Positions 1-6,373 of a DNA stretch of 9,025 bases are shown in pieces. Made by a program: the position numbers and the translations under genes. The notes below the pieces were generated by a model. The model was not told the origin of the DNA. It ran no database searches and saw only the letters and a list, made by a program, of their open reading frames with translations. Every line of letters starts with the position of its first letter. Position 1 is the stretch's first letter. The DNA comes from an uncultured Pseudomonadota bacterium (GTDB taxonomy: Bacteria > Bdellovibrionota_B > Oligoflexia > Oligoflexales > Bog-1112), in contig CALBMD010000083.1 in assembly GCA_937896265.1 (NCBI GenBank), positions 1 through 9,025 on the forward strand, read 5' to 3'.

Positions 1-3
1 ATT

Positions 4-112
4 CGAAGTTCGGTTGGGTGCAAGGCGCGAGGAGGAGCGAAACCGCAGTGTACATGTTGGTACATGAGGATTTCGCAACGACAAAGCAACGCTGCACACA
101 ACTAGAAATTCG
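4..112. repeat. Interrupted palindromic intergenic repeat (about 109 bp)
   Basis: The outer arms at 4-22 and 93-112 are inverted copies: both read CGAA-N-TTC, then one or two free bases, then GTTG-N-GTGCA. Inner arms pair too: GCGAAA at 37-42 with TTTCGC at 71-76, and TGTAC at 49-53 with GTACA at 60-64. All share a centre near 57, with a one-base shift that implies a small indel. GTACATG also occurs twice directly (50-56 and 60-66). The element is GC-richer than its surroundings and has no open frame of note. Its architecture resembles the dispersed REP/MITE-like palindromes of bacterial intergenic regions; whether it is repeated in this genome cannot be seen here. It lies downstream of the lipoprotein gene, but no T-run makes it an intrinsic terminator. 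Confidence 0.6.
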
Positions 113-162
113 GATCCGGGATTTTGTCGCTGGTGTGAATGTACAAAATTGCGCGCTAGTGA

Positions 163-1176
163 TTAATTTCCTGCGTTGATCCGATTACCCGGAGCCTCAT
201 CATAGTCTGAAATAAAGGTGCTTAAAAGGCCTATTCTTAAACGCGTTAAGTTACACTCGGACGTGAAACTTACTTCATCTCTTAATAAGCAATTGAGCTC
301 TTTTTCCTCTACAGAATTAAGCTCAGTTCTTACATTTGGATTACCTTCAACATTTAACACAAAGCTTGCATTAAATTGCTCAGAATAATTCAAGATGCTA
401 GCAATATTTTGAAGCTTGTTTTTAGAAACATCTACCCGCCGAATATTTGGCATATAAGGGATGAAATTAATTTCAGTCAATTCATTAGAATGAAGATCAA
501 TGCTCACTAATGAAGGAACTTCTTTCAGAACACTTGCTGAAGTCAAACCATTTTGAGCAATGAAAAGAGTGCGTAGCTTTTTTGCTCCAGTAAGATAACC
601 AAGCTGTTGATCAGGTATGTGGTTATTATTTAAGTTAAGTCTTTCAATGTCTTGAAAACCGCTCAAGATAGCTAGACTACTAATCCCCAAATTAGAAAGA
701 TCAAGCTCTTTGATCTTCTTTAGAAAATCAACTAGATCTTGCTTGCAGTGAGCTTTTGGATCAGCTTTCAAAGCAGCTATCTTATCCTTGATAACTTTTA
801 CTTGCAACAGACTCCTAAAGGATTTTTTATCTGCTTCATCCAATAAGTGACCATCTTTATTTTCACAAAAATTGTAGCTAAGAATATCACCAAGCGAGCG
901 GCCAATATATTGGGCAAACGGAATATTAGAGGAGCTTGCTCGATAATAAAGCGTTTTAGGATTGTTATCTCCATGACCACCCGTCCCTAAACCACCACCA
1001 GAACCTGAGACATGCAGACCACCACTAGTACCCAAACTACCGCTTGAACCGCTTGAATTACCTAGCTCACCACCACTACTTCCCACACCCAAAACCCGAT
1101 TTGAACCACGCCCACCTCCCCCTTCACCCGCGTTGCAAGATAAAAGAAAAAATAAAGAAAAAATTGATCGAATCAT
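163..1176 (-). CDS. Leucine-rich-repeat lipoprotein
   Basis: A 337-residue protein predicted to be exported and lipid-anchored. Residues 1-13 form a short hydrophobic signal ending in the lipobox LLSC, making Cys14 the lipidated residue. A Gly/Ser/Asn-rich low-complexity linker follows (about 16-70). After a helical stretch come five leucine-rich repeats of roughly 22-24 residues (about 155-268), with LDLSN, LNLNNN, LFIAQN, IDLHSN and VDVSKN as the strand/Asn motifs. Cys pairs at about 104/144 and 296/308 flank the repeats and could stabilise their caps. Such LRRs bind proteins, so a surface or periplasmic binding or adhesion role is inferred; no enzyme motif is seen. Start choice: ATG at 1176 has AGGG nine bases upstream. 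ATG at 1182 leaves only three bases, and a TTG at 1221 would put 15 polar residues before the signal. The closest match in style is the internalin/SDS22-type LRR family. Confidence 0.85.
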   Translation of the reverse strand: MIRSIFSLFFLLSCNAGEGGGGRGSNRVLGVGSSGGELGNSSGSSGSLGTSGGLHVSGSGGGLGTGGHGDNNPKTLYYRASSSNIPFAQYIGRSLGDILSYNFCENKDGHLLDEADKKSFRSLLQVKVIKDKIAALKADPKAHCKQDLVDFLKKIKELDLSNLGISSLAILSGFQDIERLNLNNNHIPDQQLGYLTGAKKLRTLFIAQNGLTSASVLKEVPSLVSIDLHSNELTEINFIPYMPNIRRVDVSKNKLQNIASILNYSEQFNASFVLNVEGNPNVRTELNSVEEKELNCLLRDEVSFTSECNLTRLRIGLLSTFISDYDEAPGNRINAGN

Positions 1177-1537
1177 AACCATATGCCCTATTTTACTATT
1201 AACTCGGGTGGACATCGGCAATTTTTATGACAAACTTAATGTTTTGGATCAAAAAATAGGGCAATTTTTGTCCTTGTTTTCAAAAGATTTAACTAAAAAT
1301 CAGCTCGCTTCGTATTCGTCAAATAATATGTAAATTTAGCCCCTTACCAAAACATTGGCTGGAATACAACCATTTGATGGCGGGATGCGAGTGAAGTTGG
1401 AAAGTTATTAACCATTAACTTTGCTCTTGAGAAGGAATTTGCTCCCATACCCCTTTATAAAATTTTCATTTTGTAGTTGAATCCGGTCAGTTAGTTGTGA
1501 CTTCCTTAGATACATGATCGAGATGGGGCAATTTAAA
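1177..1537. other. Divergent intergenic region
   Basis: This stretch separates two genes that read away from each other, so it should carry promoters for both. On the plus strand the only good -10-like box is TATAAA (1456-1461); no TTGACA-like box lies 16-18 bases before it, so the rightward promoter is unresolved. A small inverted repeat, CCAT-TTG-ATGG, sits at 1370-1380. Short open frames here lack ribosome binding sites or overlap the LRR gene in antisense and were not called. I see no RNA gene. Confidence 0.5.
1224..1252 (-). promoter_or_regulatory. Candidate promoter of the LRR lipoprotein gene
   Basis: On the minus strand, TTGATC (1247-1252) is followed after 17 bases by CATAAA (1224-1229), or after 16 by TCATAA. 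Both boxes match the sigma-70 consensus at four of six positions. Transcription would begin near 1217, giving a leader of about 40 bases before the ATG at 1176. The region is AT-rich, so chance matches are likely. Confidence 0.3.
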
Positions 1538-1999
1538 ATGATTGAGAAAGAGACAAAATTAGCAAAAGAAAGTGGAGACGAAGCTTTTGATTTAGAGCTT
1601 CTAAATGGCAGCAAAAGAAAAACTCGCGAAGAAAAAATCGCTTATGCCAGAGAGTATTACCGCAAAAATAAAGAAAAAATCGCATTGCGTCGTAAACTCT
1701 ACAGAGAAAAGAATAAATCATCTATTGCTGATTATGCAAAAGCATACAGAGAAAAAAACAAAGGTGAAATTGCTGATAGAGCACGTCAATATCGCGAAAA
1801 AAACAAATCTAAAATTGCTGACTATGCTCGTGATTGGTACTTACAAAATAAAGATCGCGTTGCTTTGAAAACCAAATCTTACCGTGAAGCAAACCGCGAA
1901 AAAATTGCTGTTAAGAAAAAACTTTACCGTGAACGTAAGAAAATAGAAAATCAGCACAGTAAAAAATTGGTAAATGCCAATAATAAAAGCGAAGAGTAA
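1538..1999 (+). CDS. Charged tandem-repeat helical protein, function unknown
   Basis: A 153-residue protein dominated by Lys, Glu, Arg and Tyr and free of Cys. After about 31 N-terminal residues come seven tandem units (residues 32-135): one of 14 and six of 15 residues, consensus about EKIAxxxKxYREKNK, with a conserved Ile-Ala early and Tyr-Arg-Glu-x-Asn-Lys at the end. A Lys/Asn-rich tail follows. No signal peptide or membrane segment is visible, so it is presumably cytoplasmic, strongly basic and helical. Similar Lys/Glu/Tyr repeats occur in phage and giant-virus proteins, sometimes beside HNH nuclease domains, but no nuclease or zinc-binding motif is present here. Nucleic-acid binding is possible from charge alone. 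Start choice: ATG 1538 has GATGGGG nine bases upstream; ATG at 1514 or 1523 would extend the protein by eight or five residues but lack a good ribosome binding site. It diverges from the LRR gene. Confidence 0.75.
   Translation: MIEKETKLAKESGDEAFDLELLNGSKRKTREEKIAYAREYYRKNKEKIALRRKLYREKNKSSIADYAKAYREKNKGEIADRARQYREKNKSKIADYARDWYLQNKDRVALKTKSYREANREKIAVKKKLYRERKKIENQHSKKLVNANNKSEE
1631..1942 (+). repeat. Seven in-frame tandem 42-45 bp repeats
   Basis: The seven protein repeat units are encoded by one 42-base and six 45-base units. The best-kept DNA block is the end of each unit, encoding Tyr-Arg-Glu-Lys-Asn-Lys (for example near 1700-1715, 1745-1760 and 1790-1805). Other codons have drifted, so units are clearly related in protein but only moderately identical in DNA. 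This suggests old duplication held by selection rather than recent slippage. Confidence 0.8.
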
Positions 2000-2032
2000 C
2001 TAAACTACAGTGAGCCCATCCATCCCTAAGTA

Positions 2033-2076
2033 TTGACAAGCCCCGGCAAAGATTTACATTGAAGATTATGCCGGGG
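2033..2076 (+). promoter_or_regulatory. Promoter with palindromic operator-like site, J-protein gene
   Basis: A perfect TTGACA (2033-2038) is followed after 16 bases by TACATT (2055-2060), four of six matches to the -10 consensus. Transcription would start near 2067. An exact inverted repeat, CCCCGGCA (2041-2048) and TGCCGGGG (2069-2076), brackets the -10 box, with one arm in the spacer and the other at the start site, as expected of a repressor operator. It is unlike CIRCE or HAIR, the known operators of HrcA and HspR. In read-through RNA from the upstream gene the same arms could form a hairpin extended by AAG/CTT, but no T-run follows, so a terminator is less likely. Confidence 0.5.
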
Positions 2077-2089
2077 ACTTCTTATGGGG

Positions 2090-2109
2090 CCCCTTGAAAA
2101 TAGAAGGGG
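2090..2109 (+). promoter_or_regulatory. Leader hairpin covering the J-protein ribosome binding site
   Basis: CCCCTT (2090-2095) can pair with AAGGGG (2104-2109) around an eight-base loop. AAGGGG is the evident Shine-Dalgarno sequence, six bases before the GTG start at 2116. The pairing would hide the ribosome binding site and could act like an RNA thermometer, which is known upstream of several heat-shock chaperone genes. Two other GGGG tracts (2073-2076 and 2086-2089) lie upstream; the first could compete for the same CCCC. The pairing is seen; the regulation is inference. Confidence 0.45.
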
Positions 2110-2115
2110 ATCTTA

Positions 2116-2991
2116 GTGTCTGACTACTACGAAGTACTTGGCGTCAAAAAAGGCGCTTCTGAAGATGACATCAAACGAGCTTACCGCAAGCTTGCTTTAC
2201 AGTTTCATCCCGATCGCAATGCGGGGGATCCGAAAGCAGAAGAAAAATTCAAAAAAATTAGTGAAGCCTATGCTGTGCTATCTGACAAAGACAAACGACA
2301 GCAATACGACACCTTTGGCTCTAACCAGTTTCACCAACGTTATTCCCGAGACGATATTTTTAAAGGCGCAGATTTTAGCTCCATTTTCGGTGACTTTCAA
2401 GGTGGTGGCTTTGAAAATATTTTCAGTAGTATTTTCGGTGGCGGTGGACGAGGCCCTCGTCAAGCAAAGGGTCAAGACCTTGAATATCCGTTACAAATCA
2501 GTCTAGAAAAGGCTTTCCGAGGCAGCGATGAAAAGATTCGCTTTCGTTTAAATAACGGTGAAGAACGCGAACTTTCAGTAAGGGTTCCCGCTGGCATTCA
2601 TGACGGTGCAAAGCTAAGGGTTGCTGGCAAAGGAGGCGCAGGCCCAATGGGAGCTGGCGACCTTTATATTCTCATCTCGATATCCGATCATCCTCGCTTC
2701 AAGCGAGAAGGCCAAAATCTCGAGATAGCCGTTCGCTTAAAGATATCAGATGTTCTTTTAGGTACATCCATTGATATTCCAACCCTTGATGTAAACACTC
2801 CTGAGAAGCGAATCAAAATACCGCCTGGACTAAGCACAGGAACAAAAATGCGCCTCAAAGGGTTGGGTTTTCCAGCGTTTGGCAACAACCAGCGTGGTGA
2901 CCTTTTAGCGGTCATTGAAATAGAGGTCCCAAACTCTCTGACCTCCCATCAAAAGGAACTTGCTCATTCCATGCGTCAAGCTGGACTTTAG
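2116..2991 (+). CDS. DnaJ/CbpA-type J-domain co-chaperone (no zinc finger)
   Basis: A 291-residue class II (type B) Hsp40. It delivers unfolded clients to DnaK and stimulates its ATPase in the cytoplasm. The J-domain spans about residues 3-67, with the HPD triad at 31-33 and the helix IV end motif near QQYDTFG. A Gly/Phe-rich segment (about 80-118) has repeated IFGG/FSSIFG motifs. Two beta-sandwich client-binding domains follow (about 119-195 and 196-285), with the typical VPAGIHDGAKLRVAGKG and IPPGLSTGTKMRLKGLG stretches. There is no cysteine, so the CxxCxGxG zinc finger of true DnaJ is absent, and the length suits CbpA-like proteins. Start is GTG at 2116, six bases after AAGGGG; the Asp-Tyr-Tyr N-terminus is standard for the family. 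It stands alone, between its own promoter and a likely terminator, just upstream of rpsA. The main dnaJ is presumably elsewhere. Confidence 0.92.
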   Translation: MSDYYEVLGVKKGASEDDIKRAYRKLALQFHPDRNAGDPKAEEKFKKISEAYAVLSDKDKRQQYDTFGSNQFHQRYSRDDIFKGADFSSIFGDFQGGGFENIFSSIFGGGGRGPRQAKGQDLEYPLQISLEKAFRGSDEKIRFRLNNGEERELSVRVPAGIHDGAKLRVAGKGGAGPMGAGDLYILISISDHPRFKREGQNLEIAVRLKISDVLLGTSIDIPTLDVNTPEKRIKIPPGLSTGTKMRLKGLGFPAFGNNQRGDLLAVIEIEVPNSLTSHQKELAHSMRQAGL

Positions 2992-2993
2992 CC

Positions 2994-3020
2994 GCAAGTA
3001 ACAATACCTTGCTATTTCTT
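2994..3020 (+). terminator. Possible weak intrinsic terminator after the J-protein gene
   Basis: GCAAGTA (2994-3000) pairs with TACCTTGC (3005-3012) with one bulged C and the loop ACAA, directly after the stop codon. The following TATTTCTT is T-rich but broken. This could end the J-protein transcript before the rpsA promoter region; the stem is short and the tail imperfect. Confidence 0.4.
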
Positions 3021-3034
3021 AACTTCCGTGCTAA

Positions 3035-3072
3035 TTGACATGCTTGGCAATAATATCAACGCTTTTTAAAAC
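3035..3072 (+). promoter_or_regulatory. Candidate rpsA promoter region
   Basis: TTGGCA (3044-3049) is followed after 17 bases by TAAAAC (3067-3072), giving a start near 3079 and a leader of about 52 bases. A perfect TTGACA lies at 3035-3040, but nothing resembling a -10 box sits 16-18 bases after it. The region between the two genes (2992-3130) is AT-rich and must hold the promoter if the upstream hairpin terminates transcription. Confidence 0.35.
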
Positions 3073-3083
3073 ACTTCTCTAAA

Positions 3084-3124
3084 GACGAAAGAGGTCGTCG
3101 CCAGAGAGCCACAGGAGTAACCTC
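3084..3124 (+). promoter_or_regulatory. Structured rpsA leader with remote Shine-Dalgarno
   Basis: GACGA (3084-3088) and TCGTC (3095-3099) can form a hairpin with a purine loop, AAGAGG. Alternatively GAGGT (3091-3095) can pair with ACCTC (3120-3124), enclosing AGGAG (3113-3117). The AGGAG lies 13 bases before the ATG, beyond the usual 5-10. In E. coli the rpsA leader is a folded, SD-poor region through which S1 represses its own translation; a similar arrangement is plausible here but is inferred only from these pairings. Confidence 0.35.
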
Positions 3125-3130
3125 AAAATT

Positions 3131-4915
3131 ATGAACTTATCAGAATCAAAATTAGCCGGCATTGGGCAAGTCAAATGGGAAGACGATAGCGACTTTGACT
3201 TGGAAGAAGGTAGCGGAGATAAAGAGTTTTCCGCTCTTTTAGATGAGAATCCAGGCGGCTCTGGCATCAAAGAAGGTACCATTGTTCGCGGATCTGTAAT
3301 CCGCATTACTAACGATGCTGTACGCATTGATATTGGTCACAAAACAGACGCTGAAGTGCCAATTCAAGAATTTCAAGATAAAAACGGCCAGGTTACAATT
3401 AAACCAGGCGATGTAGTTGACGTATTCCTCGACTGTTTCGAAGACAACGAGGGAGAAATGGTCCTTAGCCGTGAGCGAGCTGAAATGCTCCGTGCATGGG
3501 ATAGAATTTCTGAAGCCTATGAAAATGATGAAATTGTTGAAGGTATCATCATGGCCCGCATTAAAGGCGGACTATCTGTTGATATCGGCGTTAAGGCCTT
3601 CTTGCCAGGATCACAAGTAGATTTGCGTCCTGTTCGCAACCTTGACAAGCTAATCAACAACTCCTTTAGCTTCAAGATCATTAAGTTCAACAAAAAACGT
3701 GGCAATATCGTTCTTAGCCGCCGCGTTCTTCTTGAACAAGATCGCGATAAGTTGCGCACTGAAACATTACGCAACCTTGAAGAAGGAGCTATTCTCAAAG
3801 GTATCGTTAAAAATATTACCGACTACGGTGCCTTTGTTGATCTTGGTGGTATTGATGGTCTTCTCCACATTACTGATATGTCTTGGGGCCGCATCAATCA
3901 TCCGAGTCAGCTCTTTGAAGTTGGCCAAGAAGTTGAAGTCAAAGTCCTTAGCTATGACCAAGGTCGCCAAAGAGTATCTTTGGGCTTCAAACAGCTACAA
4001 GAAGATCCTTGGGTTAAGGCTGCTCAGAAGTATGAAGTTAACACAAAGACCAGAGGAATTGTTGTCAGCTTAGCTGATTACGGCGCTTTTGTTGAGTTAG
4101 AAGACGGCATTGAAGGTCTGATTCACATTAGTGAAATGTCGTGGTCAAAAAGGATCCGTCATCCATCTAAAGTGGTTTCTATCGGTGACGAAGTCAATGT
4201 TGTAGTTCTTGCTATCGATTTAGAAGCAAGACGCATTAGTCTTGGCATGAAACAAATGGAACCAAATCCTTGGGAAATCGTTAAAGAGAAGTACCAAGTT
4301 GGCGACGTTATTCGTGGCAAGATTCGCAATATCACTGATTTCGGTATGTTCTTAGGTGTCGAAGACGGCATTGATGGCCTTATTCACATCTCTGATATTA
4401 GCTGGACTGAGCGTATTAAACACCCAGGCGATGTGTACAAAAAAGGCGATGAAGTTGAAGCCAAGATTCTTCAAATTGATACTGAAGGCGAGAAATTCTC
4501 TCTTGGTATTAAACAACTTTCTGAAGACCCATGGGTTAAAGTTGCTGAAAAACTCCGATCAGGCACTAAGAGCTCAGGCGTTGTAACAAAACTCACCGAC
4601 TTCGGTGTTTTTGTCCAGCTAGCTGAAGGTGTTGAAGGTATGATTCACATCAGCGAACTTGACACCAAGCAAATCGAAAAGCCTAGCGAAGTTGTAAAAG
4701 AAGGTGATCAGGTTGAGTTTATCGTGCTTTCAAGCGATTCTGAAGAGCGACGCTTCTCGTTATCTCGCAAAGCTCATTTGCAAGGTCTCGAAGGCGATGA
4801 ACTAAAAGAATACTTAAGCTCTGTCAAAGAGCCTCAAACTGCTTTTGCAGATGCTTTCACAGCAGCTCAAGAGGCTTCTGGTAAAAAGCAAGCTTCTCAA
4901 GCGGAATCAAAATAG
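3131..4915 (+). CDS. rpsA: 30S ribosomal protein S1
   Basis: A 594-residue S1 protein, slightly longer than the 557 residues of E. coli. It binds mRNA leaders and helps dock and unfold them on the 30S subunit. Six S1 (OB-fold) domains lie at about 46-114, 132-199, 216-286, 302-373, 389-460 and 475-545. The first two are divergent ribosome-binding domains (with AFLPGSQVDLRPVR in the second). Domains 3-6 carry the RNA-binding signature ITDYGAFVDL...IDGLLHITDMSW and its variants, each domain followed by SLGxKQ and then DPW in domains 3-5. An acidic N-terminal stretch (about 17-40) adds some 20 residues relative to E. coli, and the tail after 550 is polar, Ala/Ser/Lys-rich. The ATG start fits the family. 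In many Proteobacteria cmk precedes rpsA; here a J-protein gene does. It ends at a strong terminator, so it is probably monocistronic. Confidence 0.97.
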   Translation: MNLSESKLAGIGQVKWEDDSDFDLEEGSGDKEFSALLDENPGGSGIKEGTIVRGSVIRITNDAVRIDIGHKTDAEVPIQEFQDKNGQVTIKPGDVVDVFLDCFEDNEGEMVLSRERAEMLRAWDRISEAYENDEIVEGIIMARIKGGLSVDIGVKAFLPGSQVDLRPVRNLDKLINNSFSFKIIKFNKKRGNIVLSRRVLLEQDRDKLRTETLRNLEEGAILKGIVKNITDYGAFVDLGGIDGLLHITDMSWGRINHPSQLFEVGQEVEVKVLSYDQGRQRVSLGFKQLQEDPWVKAAQKYEVNTKTRGIVVSLADYGAFVELEDGIEGLIHISEMSWSKRIRHPSKVVSIGDEVNVVVLAIDLEARRISLGMKQMEPNPWEIVKEKYQVGDVIRGKIRNITDFGMFLGVEDGIDGLIHISDISWTERIKHPGDVYKKGDEVEAKILQIDTEGEKFSLGIKQLSEDPWVKVAEKLRSGTKSSGVVTKLTDFGVFVQLAEGVEGMIHISELDTKQIEKPSEVVKEGDQVEFIVLSSDSEERRFSLSRKAHLQGLEGDELKEYLSSVKEPQTAFADAFTAAQEASGKKQASQAESK

Positions 4916-4932
4916 TAATGAATTAGCGACGT

Positions 4933-4972
4933 AATAGGTGGGAAAGCCTTATACTTTCCCACCTATTTTTTT
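4933..4972 (+). terminator. Intrinsic terminator of rpsA
   Basis: A perfect 14-bp stem, AATAGGTGGGAAAG (4933-4946) with CTTTCCCACCTATT (4954-4967), closes a seven-base loop and runs into seven T residues (4966-4972). It begins 17 bases after the rpsA stop. It ends only 27 bases before the rsmB start. Confidence 0.93.
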
Positions 4973-4999
4973 ATCTGCGATTAAACCAAGAGACAAACT

Positions 5000-6373
5000 T
5001 TGAGCCATAAACTAACTAGCTCCAGAGAAATTGCGTACGATATCTTTACTCGAGTTATGAAGGAAAAGGTCGACCCTAACGAACTTCTTGACCAAGCTTT
5101 TCAAGAGGCAAAACCTCCTCTAGCTCGTATAGACCGCAACTTTGCCAAAGAAGTTCTTTTTGGTGGCCTTCGCTGGTATTACAAGATTTTTTGGATCCTA
5201 CAAAAAGTTTCTAAACGCGACCTTGATAGCGTCCAAGATGATATTAAAACTGCCTTGATCTTAGGGTCTTATCAGATTTTTTATATGGATAGAGTGCCAG
5301 ATAGAGCTGCTGTCAATGAAAGCGTTGAATATGTCCGTAAAAAAGGCAATCCAGCGGCTGTTAATTTTGTAAATGGCATCCTTCGCTCTATTTCTCGGCG
5401 CGCTGAATACTTTGCCAAGCCTGACAAAGACAAACAACCTATAGAGTATCTGGCGCTGCAGTTCTCTCATCCAAAGTGGATTGTTGAGAAATGGAGTCGT
5501 TCATTTAATTTCCATAAGGTTAAAGATTTATTAGCGGCCAATAATCAGCTACCGCCCTATACAGTGAGAGTTAATCAGATCAAGGTCAAAAAGGAAGAGA
5601 TTCCTGAATTACGCAACCTCTTATTGAGGGATGAGAAGACTAAATCAGATCGCTGTCATTTACGCAGCTGCTTACAACTAGAATCTGCTCCAGCAACAAA
5701 CGAAGGCAGTCTTTTTGCAAAGGGTTATTTTACTATCCAAGACCAAGCCTCTCAGCTAATACCTCTACTTTTGGATGTTAGACAAGAAGAGAGAATCATC
5801 GATGCTTGCTGTGGGCCAGGAGGCAAAACAAGCCAGATCTATGAACTCAGTCAAGGAACTGCCAAGATTACCGCCATAGAGAAGAGCGCCAAGCAGCTTG
5901 AAAAGGCAAGACGCACCTTTGAACGGCTAGGCCACCCTCAACCAGAATGGGTAGAACAGGATTTCCTTTCCTACATCCCTGCAGAAGCTCCTGATAAGAT
6001 CCTTCTAGACGCTCCATGCAGCGGCCTTGGTGTGCTGCGCCGCCATCCTGATGGTAAATGGCTAAAGACTCCTAGTATTACAAACAAAATGGCTGTTATT
6101 CAAAAAGATCTCCTTGCGCAAGCCTTCAAGATCCTGAAAGTAGGAGGGGAGCTTGTTTATTCTGTCTGTTCTTTTGAACCTGAAGAAACATATCAGCAAC
6201 TAGAATGGATCCGGAACGCATTTGCAGATAGAATAGAAGTAGTCTCTCCGATTAGACGTTTACCGGACTATTTTAAACGTTTTGTCACAAAAGAGAATAT
6301 TCTCTTAATATATTCGGGAAACAAAGAGTCTATGGACGGTTTTGGATCATTCATTATTAAAAAGTTAAAATGA
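5000..6373 (+). CDS. rsmB: 16S rRNA (cytosine-967-C5) methyltransferase RsmB
   Basis: A 457-residue NOL1/NOP2/Sun-family enzyme that methylates C967 (E. coli numbering) of 16S rRNA using S-adenosylmethionine. An N-terminal NusB-like RNA-binding domain (about 5-140) is followed by a linker and a Rossmann methyltransferase domain (about 240-457). Motif I reads DACCGPGGKT (268-277) where most relatives have DACAAPGGKT. Motif IV is DAPCSGLGVLRRHPD (337-351, Cys340), and motif VI is YSVCSFEPEE (387-396), whose Cys390 is the expected nucleophile. The paired catalytic Cys and RRHPD identify RsmB over other family members. Start is TTG at 5000, with only a weak AAGAGA about six bases upstream; it is favoured because the NusB-like domain begins immediately. 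Its stop overlaps the next start (ATGA). The fmt and def genes often found beside rsmB are absent here. Confidence 0.93.
   Translation: MSHKLTSSREIAYDIFTRVMKEKVDPNELLDQAFQEAKPPLARIDRNFAKEVLFGGLRWYYKIFWILQKVSKRDLDSVQDDIKTALILGSYQIFYMDRVPDRAAVNESVEYVRKKGNPAAVNFVNGILRSISRRAEYFAKPDKDKQPIEYLALQFSHPKWIVEKWSRSFNFHKVKDLLAANNQLPPYTVRVNQIKVKKEEIPELRNLLLRDEKTKSDRCHLRSCLQLESAPATNEGSLFAKGYFTIQDQASQLIPLLLDVRQEERIIDACCGPGGKTSQIYELSQGTAKITAIEKSAKQLEKARRTFERLGHPQPEWVEQDFLSYIPAEAPDKILLDAPCSGLGVLRRHPDGKWLKTPSITNKMAVIQKDLLAQAFKILKVGGELVYSVCSFEPEETYQQLEWIRNAFADRIEVVSPIRRLPDYFKRFVTKENILLIYSGNKESMDGFGSFIIKKLK

Noticed and set aside
1133..1333. Plus-strand 66-codon open frame
   Set aside because: It overlaps the LRR signal-peptide region in antisense, has no ribosome binding site, and its Lys/Ile-rich content reflects AT-rich DNA.
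1408..1614. Minus-strand 68-codon open frame
   Set aside because: It lies partly across the charged-repeat gene in antisense and shows no domain or signal.
1631..1942. Regular 45-base spacing considered as a CRISPR array
   Set aside because: The units are translated in frame, diverged in DNA, and have no conserved repeat alternating with unique spacers.
2041..2080. Inverted repeat as an intrinsic terminator of the repeat-protein gene
   Set aside because: The loop is 20 bases and no T-run follows; its overlap with TTGACA and the -10 box fits an operator better.
2086..2115. CCCTTGAAA considered as a heat-shock sigma-32 -35 box
   Set aside because: No CCCCAT-like -10 box follows at 13-17 bases, and the stretch lies within the presumed leader, next to the SD.
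3035..3061. TTGACA with TAATAT as the rpsA promoter, or a sigma-54 site at TTGGCA
   Set aside because: TTGACA to TAATAT is only 10 bases; for sigma-54 the GG-to-GC distance is 13 rather than 10.
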